From positions 1-62,780 of the IMG/VR virus record IMGVR_UViG_3300036828_000344: 62,780 nucleotides of DNA; one strand, 5' to 3'. Below the pieces are notes generated by a model. The model had not been told where the DNA came from. It made no database searches and saw nothing but the letters and a program-made list of their open reading frames with translations. Positions 21,873 to 29,352 of the stretch are shown piece after piece (within the stretch, counting starts at the first letter, position 1; every line of letters begins with the position of its first letter). The DNA is from a virus. The position numbers and the translations under genes are program-made.

Positions 21873-22412
21873 CTACTCCGGCTTGCGCCAGTCCGACGTG
21901 GTCGGACGGGCGAACTTGGCCGGCCAGTAGCGCTGCCACGCGGCACCACCGGTCGGGAGAACCTTGAGCCAGTTCGCGATCTTCTCCTGGTCGGCCTTGG
22001 AGTGACCGGCGAAGTGCCCGGCCACGAGGTCGATCAGCTCGCGGGCGAGAACCTGGTTGCCCTCGCGCGCCGAGGTCGCGGAGCCGTTCTGCTCGGCCTT
22101 GGGAGTGGGGGTGGCGTTCGCCTTCGCGGCCGGAGTCCTGCCCTTGGCCGGAGTCCTCACGCCGGTCGCGGCAGCCTTCGCCGGAGTCTTCGCGGTCGCT
22201 GTCTTGGGCTTGCCGGTCTGCGCCTTCCGTCCGGCCGGAGCCGTCGCCGGAGTCTTCGCGGTCGTGGTCTCCGTCGCGGGCTTGGCGCTCGCCGCACGCC
22301 GCGAGCGGCGCGGAGGGGCATCGGTCTTGGTCTCTGCCTTGGGAGGGTTCAGGACACCCGCCAGAACCTCGGCATCCTTCGCGGCCTCGTGGGTGGTGGT
22401 CTGCTCGGTCAT
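21873..22412 (-). CDS. Histone H1-like Lys/Ala/Pro protein with shared C-terminal module
   Basis: 179 residues. Residues about 20-110 are Ala/Lys/Pro/Thr-rich with repeated KTPA-type units (TAKTPAT, TAKTPAK, VRTPAKG), like eukaryotic H1 tails and bacterial HU/Lsr2 extensions. The last ~65 residues align with the end of the 14605 protein (NWLKVLPTGGAAWQRYWPAKFARP). The tail probably coats or bridges DNA. Standard leader before the ATG; TAGAGT at 22458-22463 may be the -10. Confidence 0.7.
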   Translation of the reverse strand: MTEQTTTHEAAKDAEVLAGVLNPPKAETKTDAPPRRSRRAASAKPATETTTAKTPATAPAGRKAQTGKPKTATAKTPAKAAATGVRTPAKGRTPAAKANATPTPKAEQNGSATSAREGNQVLARELIDLVAGHFAGHSKADQEKIANWLKVLPTGGAAWQRYWPAKFARPTTSDWRKPE

Positions 22413-22460
22413 TTTCTCGCCTTTCGCCTAGGCCCAGTTTTCCGGGCCGTTGAGACAACT

Positions 22461-22691
22461 CTACCTGATGTCTGGGGTGCCGTCTACGGATTTCTGAACT
22501 TTCTCAGGAATTTCTCTGCGGTTGTTCCGGAGGTAGCGCGCGGCCGGAGCCGCGAGCACGGTTAGGCTGCCTAGTGCCTTCGCGAGAGCCCAGAACGTCG
22601 TGCCGGTCGGCTGCGTCAGCCAGATGACCGAGAGGAACGCTCCGGTCAGCCCACAGAGGACTAGCCACGATATCACGAAGGCTCGTTTCAT
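22461..22691 (-). CDS. Small membrane protein, 76 aa
   Basis: ATG 22691 overlaps the upstream stop (ATGA). Two membrane helices (FVISWLVLCGLTGAFLSVIWL and WALAKALGSLTVLAAPAARYL) and a basic tail. Function unknown. Confidence 0.6.
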   Translation of the reverse strand: MKRAFVISWLVLCGLTGAFLSVIWLTQPTGTTFWALAKALGSLTVLAAPAARYLRNNRREIPEKVQKSVDGTPDIR

Positions 22692-23329
22692 GATTCCTCT
22701 TCCGGGCCGAACAGAACGCGCTCCGCGAATTCGCGGTCGGTCAGGACTTGCCGGCACCACGCGGCGCAGGTCTCGTTAGGATCACCGTACGCGCCGATCA
22801 TTCCGACAACGTCACGCAGAAGGTGAATCAGGACTAGGCCGGTATCGCGCTCACGGCCAAGACCATAATAGGTCGCAGGAACGTCCGCACTCGGTAGCTC
22901 GCGCTCGCGCTCCGACTCCCACCAGCAAGTAGGGTTCGGCCGCTCGCACACCCAGTTCAGGTACTCCGCATCCCGCAGAGCCGGGTAGAACGGGCTCTCA
23001 GCCGGCCCACGCCTCGCGTAAGTAAACCGGCCTCGCAGGATCATCTCATCAAACTTCCGGGTAGCGCGGTAGACGACCTCATAGGCCGACTCTCCACCGA
23101 TAGTCTCGTACACGCCATCCAGGAAGCCTAGCTCATCATCGCGGTCGCGCTCCACGAACCGGATCTCTCCGTTACGCGCCACGCCAGCTAGGAACGCGCT
23201 CCACCGGCGTCCCAGTTTCTCGCCGGTCGGGAAGGTAAAGGCACAGGGCACCTTCACGGTCTCCAGGTCCAGGTACGCGACATCATCGCGGAACCTACCA
23301 GGAACCTCTATCGTCCACAGATCGTACAT
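22688..23329 (-). CDS. Possible DnaQ-like (DEDD) exonuclease
   Basis: 213 residues. AYLDLETVKV gives the D-x-E of motif I. YRATRKFDEMILRGRF near residue 90 resembles motif II (x-FD-x-x-x-L-x-GR), and LIHLLRDVVGM near 180 could supply the His/Asp of motif III. Spacing fits a divergent 3'-5' exonuclease, which would suit a phage whose PolIII alpha has no proofreading domain. No clear homology recognised, so tentative. Confidence 0.45.
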   Translation of the reverse strand: MYDLWTIEVPGRFRDDVAYLDLETVKVPCAFTFPTGEKLGRRWSAFLAGVARNGEIRFVERDRDDELGFLDGVYETIGGESAYEVVYRATRKFDEMILRGRFTYARRGPAESPFYPALRDAEYLNWVCERPNPTCWWESERERELPSADVPATYYGLGRERDTGLVLIHLLRDVVGMIGAYGDPNETCAAWCRQVLTDREFAERVLFGPEEES

Positions 23330-23344
23330 TCGCTCGCCTTTCGT

Positions 23345-23372
23345 CGCCTAGGGGCAATCTTACCCTAGTTTC
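23345..23372 (-). promoter_or_regulatory. Promoter/leader block of 22688 gene (copy 1)
   Basis: A 28-bp block identical to 23585-23612. On the minus strand it contains CTAGGGTAAGATTG, with -10-like TAAGAT at 23357-23362, and lies 16-43 bp before ATG 23329. Confidence 0.6.
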
Positions 23373-23568
23373 ACAGGCTTACCTCTCCCGGAGTGACTTC
23401 GCCGGTAATCGCGCTCATGTCCTCGGCGCAGTCCTGCGTACGGATTGCGGCCGCGAGGCTCTCAAGCGATCCGGCTACGTCCTCGCGGCTAAGGCCGTTG
23501 CCTAGCGCGAGGCGCGCGGTGAGGGTGGTCGTGAGGTAGAAGTTCGCCCACGCGGTGTTCGGGTTCAT
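23371..23568 (-). CDS. Hypothetical protein, 65 aa
   Basis: Helical, acidic C-terminus (CAEDMSAITGEVTPGEVSL). Has the full recurrent leader: TAGGGTAAGAT, then GAACGAAAGGCGAGAAAATG. Unknown. Confidence 0.6.
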   Translation of the reverse strand: MNPNTAWANFYLTTTLTARLALGNGLSREDVAGSLESLAAAIRTQDCAEDMSAITGEVTPGEVSL

Positions 23569-23584
23569 TTTCTCGCCTTTCGTT

Positions 23585-23612
23585 CGCCTAGGGGCAATCT
23601 TACCCTAGTTTC
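23585..23612 (-). promoter_or_regulatory. Promoter/leader block of 23371 gene (copy 2)
   Basis: Identical to 23345-23372, 240 bp apart. The -10-like TAAGAT is at 23597-23602. It overlaps the last 8 bp of the upstream gene. Confidence 0.6.
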
Positions 23613-23817
23613 TGCGGGAAAGCGAGCGCGAGCGAGGAAGCCATGGAACAGTATTTTCCCACTTCTCAAGGTCATCGGCCATCTTGGCGTACCGCGCTGC
23701 GTCCTCCCACATCAGCGTCACGAACCGATGGCTGACGCCTCGCTGCGCAGCGGTACTGGCGACCAGAGCCGTGCTCTCGGCGCATAGTCGCCAGTACCGG
23801 ACCTCGTAACTGGGCAT
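23605..23817 (-). CDS. Hypothetical protein, 70 aa
   Basis: Starts 3 bp after the stop of the Tat-signal protein. Helical with basic C-terminus (WLPRSRSLSRRN). No family recognised. Confidence 0.55.
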   Translation of the reverse strand: MPSYEVRYWRLCAESTALVASTAAQRGVSHRFVTLMWEDAARYAKMADDLEKWENTVPWLPRSRSLSRRN

Positions 23818-23820
23818 CGG

Positions 23821-24438
23821 TCAGGTGGAGTTGACTATCACGACGTACGGCCAGTTGCCGTTGTGGGAATGGCTCACCTTGCCGCCGAACCTGTTGGCGT
23901 TGACGTAGCAGTAGCCCCAGTCAGTACCGGAGCCGGAACCAGAGTGGTACAGAGTCGAGCACGCGGCGCACGGAGACCAGCCACCCTGATAGCCAGCGCC
24001 GGAGAGCCCGACAGCCATGGCGTAGCTGAAGCTCGCGCCGGGAGAATGTGAGCCGTCGCCACGGCTCGCGACGCACTGACCGCTAGCATTCGTGCCGGGC
24101 CAGTATTGTGAGTAGCAGTACTGGCACCAGCGCCAGCCGTTCTGGTAACCGGGCGTGCCCGGCAGGCCTCCGGTCGTGCCCTGGTTGTAGATCATCGAGT
24201 AATGCCAGCCCGGAGCGGCATGACCGTCGCCCGGCTGCTTAGGACAGACACCGCGTCCCTGGAATGGCGAGCCGCCATCGTAGGCCTGCGAGCACAGCGA
24301 GCACCATGCCCAGTTCGGCTGGTGTGTCTGCGCGAGAGCTACGCCACCGCTCGCGGCTAGCAGGGCGACACTGCCGGCTGCGGCCGCTCCGGCTCCGATG
24401 AGGAACCTACGCCTGGTTGGCCCGGTTAGTTCTGTCAT
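23821..24438 (-). CDS. Tat-exported Cys/Trp repeat protein
   Basis: 205 residues from ATG 24438. The N-terminus RRRFLIGAGAAAAGSVALLAA is a twin-arginine signal. The mature part holds three ~50-residue repeats, each with W-x-x-C-x-x-C, Y/G-rich turns, a single Cys in G-x-C, and DGxH...PG...Y. This resembles secreted actinobacterial proteins of unknown role. Phage-encoded Tat cargo suggests a lysogenic or cell-surface function, such as altering the host envelope. Unknown activity. Confidence 0.7.
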   Translation of the reverse strand: MTELTGPTRRRFLIGAGAAAAGSVALLAASGGVALAQTHQPNWAWCSLCSQAYDGGSPFQGRGVCPKQPGDGHAAPGWHYSMIYNQGTTGGLPGTPGYQNGWRWCQYCYSQYWPGTNASGQCVASRGDGSHSPGASFSYAMAVGLSGAGYQGGWSPCAACSTLYHSGSGSGTDWGYCYVNANRFGGKVSHSHNGNWPYVVIVNST

Positions 24439-24473
24439 TGTGACCTCTCTGGTTAAGCGGCCCAATTTGTTGA

Positions 24474-24520
24474 GCGAGCCCGGTCACTCGGCCGGGGGTG
24501 GTCGGCGTGACCGGGCTCGC
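24474..24520 (-). terminator. Terminator hairpin after the 165-aa secreted gene
   Basis: GCGAGCCCGGTCAC / GTGACCGGGCTCGC, perfect 14-bp stem with a 19-nt GC-rich loop, between the two secreted-protein genes. Confidence 0.8.
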
Positions 24521-24561
24521 GGTCGGGCTAGCGACAGCAAGCTAGCCCTGGGGGATGGCTA

Positions 24562-25059
24562 CTAGTGCGCCGGGAACACGAGCAGGAACGTGCCTGCGAT
24601 GTTCTCCGGCCCGGTCTCCGAGTAGTCGCCGGTGACGTGCTCGCCAGCGCCGATCACGCCGCTGAACGTCCGCACGCCCTGGTTGCCGGCGTCCGGGCCG
24701 GTCGTGGGGTAGCTGACGCTGAGAACCACATCATTGCCGAACTGGATGCCGTGCACCTGAAGGTTGACGTGCACCGGCTCGTAGTTGTCGCGGATGATCC
24801 CGGAGATCACCCACACGCCGCCACCGGCGTAGTGCGACAGGAACAGCGCCGGGTAGGTGTACGTGGTCGTGCCGTCCACGAGCTTGAGGACGTTGAAGCC
24901 GTTCAGGTGCTTCACCGGCATCGGAATGGGATGGTGAACGGCCGTCAGTGTGGCCGGCGCAGCGGTGCTGGCGGATGCGGCCGCAGCCCCACCTCCGGCG
25001 AGCGCTAGCGCGAGTGCCGCTCCGGCGAGCCCTGTGAAGAGCCGTCTCCTGCTGGACAT
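24562..25059 (-). CDS. Secreted protein with N-terminal signal peptide
   Basis: 165 residues from ATG 25059 (GGAGGGGACATAT before it). SRRRLFTGLAGAALALALAGGGAAAASAS is a signal peptide (Tat- or Sec-type) with an AxA-like cleavage site near residue 31. The mature part is beta-rich (TYTYPALFLSHYAGGGVWVISG). No cysteines. Function unknown; paired with the Tat protein downstream. Confidence 0.65.
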   Translation of the reverse strand: MSSRRRLFTGLAGAALALALAGGGAAAASASTAAPATLTAVHHPIPMPVKHLNGFNVLKLVDGTTTYTYPALFLSHYAGGGVWVISGIIRDNYEPVHVNLQVHGIQFGNDVVLSVSYPTTGPDAGNQGVRTFSGVIGAGEHVTGDYSETGPENIAGTFLLVFPAH

Positions 25060-25159
25060 ATATGTCCCCTCCTGCTGTGGGCGTGGGTGAATCCCTCGCC
25101 TACCTCGGCCTACCGTAGCGTATACATACCTGTGGTTTCTACGCACAGAGCCGAAATTC

Positions 25160-25723
25160 TTAAATCGCTTCCGGATAGAGATTTGCCATATCCCATCCAG
25201 GAGGATATGGCCATAGTTTCTTTGCGAATTCCATATTTTCCTTCGCGAGCCGGAGCGCGGTTATGGCGTGCCTTACTGCCGCTCGCATATGGTCTGGACC
25301 AGCAATCCACAATCCCCATTGCTTTAGCCGGTGATCGGTCGCCGTGCTAAAGGCGATACCTCGCGACTGGAAATGTAGTGTGGAATCGCCAAGCTGATTC
25401 TGGTGGCCGAGTAGCGTCATCATCGCGCCTAGCCGTACAGGGCTGAGCGTCTCTGGGTCAGTAGACCGGAATGATGGGTCAATGTCCCAGCCTTCCATGA
25501 TAAGAGCTGGGCCGGTCTTGTAGTCGAGTGACTGGACCTCGCGGACTAGCCGCGCGAGCGCCATCGCCTGGACGGGCTCTGCGCCGGAGAATTCGCCATA
25601 GTCCCATTCCAGGATTGCGGATGGCCCATCGCCAAATACCGAATCGCGCGGCACAGTCAGCAGCGCCCATCCGGTCGTTCCGCCTGGGTCTATGCCCATT
25701 ATGTGGAGGTGCCTGGTAGTCAT
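25160..25723 (-). CDS. RuvC-like Holliday-junction resolvase
   Basis: 187 residues. IMGIDPGGTTGWALL carries the first catalytic Asp in the RNase H-fold signature, ALIMEGWDI near residue 73 the Glu, and DHMRAAVRHAITALR near 143 the C-terminal acidic/His helix. Likely resolves branched DNA before packaging. Leader GGCGAGCCG; -10-like TATAGT at 25866-25871. Confidence 0.8.
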   Translation of the reverse strand: MTTRHLHIMGIDPGGTTGWALLTVPRDSVFGDGPSAILEWDYGEFSGAEPVQAMALARLVREVQSLDYKTGPALIMEGWDIDPSFRSTDPETLSPVRLGAMMTLLGHQNQLGDSTLHFQSRGIAFSTATDHRLKQWGLWIAGPDHMRAAVRHAITALRLAKENMEFAKKLWPYPPGWDMANLYPEAI

Positions 25724-25754
25724 CGGCTCGCCTTCCGTCGCCTTTGGTTAGAAT

Positions 25755-25807
25755 GGGCCGGCCAGGTTTACCAGGGAGTCTGCAGCTCCACCAGTCCTGG
25801 CCGGCCC
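25755..25807. promoter_or_regulatory. Long inverted repeat in the divergent resolvase/primase region
   Basis: GGGCCGGCCAGG / CCTGGCCGGCCC, perfect 12-bp arms 29 bp apart. It lies 30 bp before the leftward resolvase start, on its leader, so it may be an RNA structure or a protein site rather than a terminator. Confidence 0.5.
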
Positions 25808-25865
25808 CTTGCGCTCTATCCCCTGTCGGCAGGCGAGGGCCTCAGGGTTGGGCGGCGCAATACCG

Positions 25866-25871
25866 ACTATA
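25866..25871 (-). promoter_or_regulatory. Putative -10 (TATAGT) of the resolvase gene
   Basis: GGGTATAGTCGG on the minus strand; same context as the elements at 5974 and 14387. Confidence 0.45.
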
Positions 25872-25923
25872 CCCGGTACGGCCGGGAAAGAAAAGCCGCA
25901 AAGAATTGCGTAACGTTTAGAGG

Positions 25924-25929
25924 TAGAAT
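25924..25929 (+). promoter_or_regulatory. Putative -10 (TAGAAT) of the primase gene
   Basis: GAGGTAGAATAGAG lies 72 bp before the primase ATG, just ahead of the leader hairpin. Confidence 0.4.
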
Positions 25930-25933
25930 AGAG

Positions 25934-25969
25934 GGAGGTCCAGGCACGCTACCCGGCACCTGGACCTCC
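25934..25969 (+). promoter_or_regulatory. Leader hairpin before the primase
   Basis: GGAGGTCCAGG / CCTGGACCTCC, perfect 11-bp stem with a 14-nt loop in the 5' leader. The left arm begins with an SD-like GGAGG that would be masked; the working SD GAAAGGACC (25985-25993) stays free. Possible attenuator or stability element. Confidence 0.5.
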
Positions 25970-26001
25970 AGAGTCCCTATCTCCCGAAAGGACCACCACT
26001 C

Positions 26002-28230
26002 ATGAGTATAGCCGCTTCCGGCGAATATCGCGAGCCGCTATCTGCTGCGCATAATCTGGCCGAGATGGGTGTGCCTATATTCTGCTGCCGTCTTGGGGAT
26101 GACGGCAATCCACGTGGAGCTTTTGACTGGCAGAACACAGAGGCCGGAGACGAGTCGCACGCCGCTATTGAGCGCTGGCGTCCGGGTATGGGGCTTGGCG
26201 CTCTCGGTGGGGTTATCTTTGACATCATTGACGTTGATCCGCGTAATGGCGGAGATCTGTCATGGCGGGTATTGCTACGATGCCTAGCCGGAGATCCGCC
26301 AGAGATATTCGGCATCGCTGCTACTCCGTCGCGCGGCGCGCATTTCTACATCGCGTCGCAGGGTGTTGGCCGGCAGAAGCTGCTCAAGGGAATCGACCTC
26401 CAGGCGCGCAGCGGATTCGTGTTTATCCCTCCGACCGTTAGGCCATCTAAGGCCGCAGGCGACAACGGAGCGCTCCGGCCGTACCGCTGGGTATCGGAGG
26501 TCCACTGGCAGGCAACTCCCTGGGCACACGAGCCGTCTGCGGCGTTCGCGATGCTGCCGTGGAGTAATGGCGAGCCTACTGGCGCTAGTAGCGGTAGCTC
26601 GCGGAAGACTCCGGCCGAATGGATGGAGACCGCGCTCACAGCCGAGACAGGCGAACAGCGCGGTGCTCTGCTCGGCCTCGTGATGGAGTATATGTTCCGT
26701 GGAATGCCGGACGCGGCTATTGCCGATACGCTCCGGAACTTCCTGCTGAAGATGCCTGTGTTTGACGAGGACAGGCCATGGTACCCGGCTCGTGGCGGAA
26801 ATCCGGATAAATGGATTCATTCACTGATGCGGAAGTCGGCTAGCTTCCGGCCAGCACCGGACGCAGACAGCGATGAGCTGGAAGGCATCAGGGATGTTGA
26901 GCCGAGACGGATAACGACAGAACATGCGGAAAGTGCTGAAGAGATAGCGTTCTGGGAATCAAGGCCGGTTCTGGCGCATATCCGTACGTCGGCTCGCGCT
27001 CGCCGCGCCTCGCCGTGGGCCGTGCTTGGCGAAGCTATGGCTGAGGCGGTATGTCATACGCCATCGACTCTGCTGCTACCTCCGGTCATTGGTGGCGAAG
27101 GCACGCTCAATATGCTCATCGCTATCGTCGGCAAGCCCGGCATCGGGAAGAATGCTGCTGCGCGGGCAGCGCGAGCCGCTTTCCGATGGACCGGAATCAT
27201 GGGGATTATTGATGACAAGGTAGACCGGATTCCGATTGGCTCTGGCGAGGGTATCGCCAAGTCATACGGAATGTCCATGAAGAACAAGGAAACTGGCGTT
27301 ATCGAAGTCGCCCGTGTAGCGGAGTCGGTTATCTTCACAATTCCGGAAATCGACACCTTTGGCGCACTTCACGGCCGGTCGGGCTCTACCCTGTCGCCGG
27401 AGATGCGGAAATTTTACTCTGGTGAAGCGCTTGGATTTGGGTACTCTAACCGCGAGTCGCGAGTCATAATCGAAGACCATACTTATCGTGGATGTATCAT
27501 CGCTGGTGTACAGCCTGGGCGAGGCGAAGTTATCCTGGGTGATATGGACAGCGGATTCGCGCAACGCTGGCTATGGCTACCAGCGCGAGATGAGACCATG
27601 CCTAGGGAACGGCCGGAGATGCCCCGTCCAATGGACTGGGAGCCTCCTGGCCTAGTAGAGTCGCTTGGCTATAGCGATGGGCCGTACGTCATGCCTGTGT
27701 TCGATGGTGCGTGGGATCTCGCGGATGAAGCGATCTTCAATTACCACCTGCAGAACGACAACGACGATGACCGCGAGGCGCATGCGTTCTATACGCGGCT
27801 AAAGGTCGCGGCCGGGCTCGCGCTCCTGGACGGCTCCGATGAGCTGCGTGAGTCGGACTGGGAGCTATCAGCGTACGTCATGAAGGTTAGCGGGAATACT
27901 CGCGACTATGTGGCACGTGTACTAGCGGAGAAGGCAGCAGCAGCGAATGAGGCTGCTGGACGGTCGGAAGGTAAGCGGCGCGCTGCTGCGGAGGCGTCTC
28001 ACACCAAGACCGTTAACACTAAGATCGCAAAGCGAGTCCTCGCGCTACTCGATTACAGCGAATTCCGGACGTATACAAAGATTACGATGAGCGGATTCAA
28101 TTCTGCTGATAGAAGTCTTGTCCCAGACGTGCTGATTGAGCTTGGTCTAGCTGGGATGGTTGAGTCGGAAAATTACACATATCGGGGCCGTAAATCGATT
28201 CGATACCGCAAAATACGCAAGACAAAGTGA
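26002..28230 (+). CDS. Bifunctional prim-pol / AAA helicase-like replication protein
   Basis: 742 residues. N-terminal prim-pol: WRPGMGLGALGG, catalytic IIDVDPRNGG near residue 77, and SRGAHFYI (conserved His) near 113. Middle region ATPase: Walker A GKPGIGKN near residue 379, then IFTIPEIDTF as a Walker B-like strand near 450 and RWLWLPARDE. The C-terminal ~90 residues are basic with a winged-helix-like end. It would prime and unwind at the origin, working with the PolIII alpha encoded at 54795-58377. An iteron array follows its stop. Confidence 0.8.
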   Translation: MSIAASGEYREPLSAAHNLAEMGVPIFCCRLGDDGNPRGAFDWQNTEAGDESHAAIERWRPGMGLGALGGVIFDIIDVDPRNGGDLSWRVLLRCLAGDPPEIFGIAATPSRGAHFYIASQGVGRQKLLKGIDLQARSGFVFIPPTVRPSKAAGDNGALRPYRWVSEVHWQATPWAHEPSAAFAMLPWSNGEPTGASSGSSRKTPAEWMETALTAETGEQRGALLGLVMEYMFRGMPDAAIADTLRNFLLKMPVFDEDRPWYPARGGNPDKWIHSLMRKSASFRPAPDADSDELEGIRDVEPRRITTEHAESAEEIAFWESRPVLAHIRTSARARRASPWAVLGEAMAEAVCHTPSTLLLPPVIGGEGTLNMLIAIVGKPGIGKNAAARAARAAFRWTGIMGIIDDKVDRIPIGSGEGIAKSYGMSMKNKETGVIEVARVAESVIFTIPEIDTFGALHGRSGSTLSPEMRKFYSGEALGFGYSNRESRVIIEDHTYRGCIIAGVQPGRGEVILGDMDSGFAQRWLWLPARDETMPRERPEMPRPMDWEPPGLVESLGYSDGPYVMPVFDGAWDLADEAIFNYHLQNDNDDDREAHAFYTRLKVAAGLALLDGSDELRESDWELSAYVMKVSGNTRDYVARVLAEKAAAANEAAGRSEGKRRAAAEASHTKTVNTKIAKRVLALLDYSEFRTYTKITMSGFNSADRSLVPDVLIELGLAGMVESENYTYRGRKSIRYRKIRKTK

Positions 28231-28401
28231 ATGTAGGACGGCTTAATGTAGGACGGACTACGCGCGGCCGGAAAAACGCCCCAACCTTAAAGCTTGCCTT
28301 TACATAATAATAGCATGTCATCATCATCATCTATCCATATATTATAGGGAGGGAGAGCGCGGGGTAATGTAGGACGGTCCTACATTAAAAGTCCTACATT
28401 A
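28231..28401. repeat. Iteron array with AT-rich core: candidate replication origin
   Basis: ATGTAGGACGG occurs directly at 28231-28241, 28246-28256 and 28367-28377. The element TAATGTAGGA at 28365-28374 forms a 10-bp palindrome with TCCTACATTA at 28378-28387, and another inverted copy lies at 28392-28401. Between the outer groups is an AT-rich stretch with TAATAATAG, repeated TCA and ATATATTATA. Location right after the replication protein gene fits an origin. Gene-free from 28231 to 28477. Confidence 0.7.
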
Positions 28402-28477
28402 AAACGCTGCTATTTCGCGCTTTTCGCGTAGTTTTCCTGCAGGTGCTGTTCCGGGACTGGAATTGTTGTAATTCGCG

Positions 28478-28624
28478 CTAGTTCCGGCGCCAGAATGCAA
28501 CAGTGGCGATGACGACTGCGAAGGCGAGGAAGGTATGGAAACCAGTCGCATTCCAGGCGAATAGAGCCGGATGTGCTCTGTATAGCAGAACGGCTACTGC
28601 GATTATCGCGATTGTAGGCATCAT
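28478..28624 (-). CDS. Small two-helix membrane protein, 48 aa
   Basis: ATG 28624 overlaps the upstream stop (ATGA). Two hydrophobic helices (IAIIAVAVLLY and FHTFLAFAVVIATVAFW). Unknown. Confidence 0.55.
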   Translation of the reverse strand: MMPTIAIIAVAVLLYRAHPALFAWNATGFHTFLAFAVVIATVAFWRRN

Positions 28625-28986
28625 GAGCCTCCACAGCGCCAGTCGCCTAGAATGAGCTGGTATTCGGTACCGGAGCGGCGTACCCGGTCGATGTCGAAGT
28701 AGGCGTAAAGCTGGCCTTCCCAGTCGCGGACGAATACCTGTGCTGTGCCGTCTGGGTGCTCGGAGGTTAGACCGTCGATGAACTGCGCGACGGTCAGTGT
28801 TGCTAGCTCGCGCGTGGTTTCGATGATTGTGTCGGCCGGCATTGTGCCGGAAAGGAATGTGACCGTGCCGACGTTGTACTTGGCGTGGTCGGAGCCGTCG
28901 ACTGCAGGATTGACGACTGTGACGGAATGTTGCGCTGCGACCTCGGAGAAACTACCGATGGCGGTGATAAGCTCGTGGTTAAGCAT
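28621..28986 (-). CDS. Hypothetical protein, 121 aa
   Basis: ATG 28986 shares a base with the upstream stop (TAATG). Helical start, then beta segments (GTAQVFVRDWEGQLYAYFDIDRV). No family recognised. Confidence 0.6.
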   Translation of the reverse strand: MLNHELITAIGSFSEVAAQHSVTVVNPAVDGSDHAKYNVGTVTFLSGTMPADTIIETTRELATLTVAQFIDGLTSEHPDGTAQVFVRDWEGQLYAYFDIDRVRRSGTEYQLILGDWRCGGS

Positions 28987-29207
28987 TACTGGTCCATTCT
29001 GTGGAAGGTATCGCCCCAGCCGAGGTACATGCGGGCATGATCGTCGCAGTAACGGGCTAGCTCGCGGCTCGCGGTCGCGGGCCGGATGACTGTGGCGGGC
29101 TCCGGGCCAATGTCGCATTCGGCTGCCTTCGCGCAGAGCGGGCAGTTGGTGACCGGATGACCCTGGTGTGCTGTGACGTGGAGCCGTCGCAGCCATGGTG
29201 GTTTCAT
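28986..29207 (-). CDS. Cys/His-rich protein, 73 aa
   Basis: ATG 29207 with the GAAAGGCGAGTT leader. CPLCAKAAEC and YCDDHARMYLGWGDTFH could form a zinc site. Opens the three-gene leftward unit next to the origin candidate. Confidence 0.6.
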   Translation of the reverse strand: MKPPWLRRLHVTAHQGHPVTNCPLCAKAAECDIGPEPATVIRPATASRELARYCDDHARMYLGWGDTFHRMDQ

Positions 29208-29352
29208 AACTCGCCTTTCTAGGTACCCCAATTATATCTGCGATCTGGGGTCAAGTCGAGTAGCTTATGGATTCTGTGCGATTACTCCTGGTTAATGTCC
29301 ACTACTGTGGAGAATGGAGTATAATCACGCTCGATGGAGGGGAAGGCGACAA

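Noticed and set aside
26284-26820. Leftward frame inside the primase gene
   Set aside because: Opposite a clear prim-pol domain; no leader.
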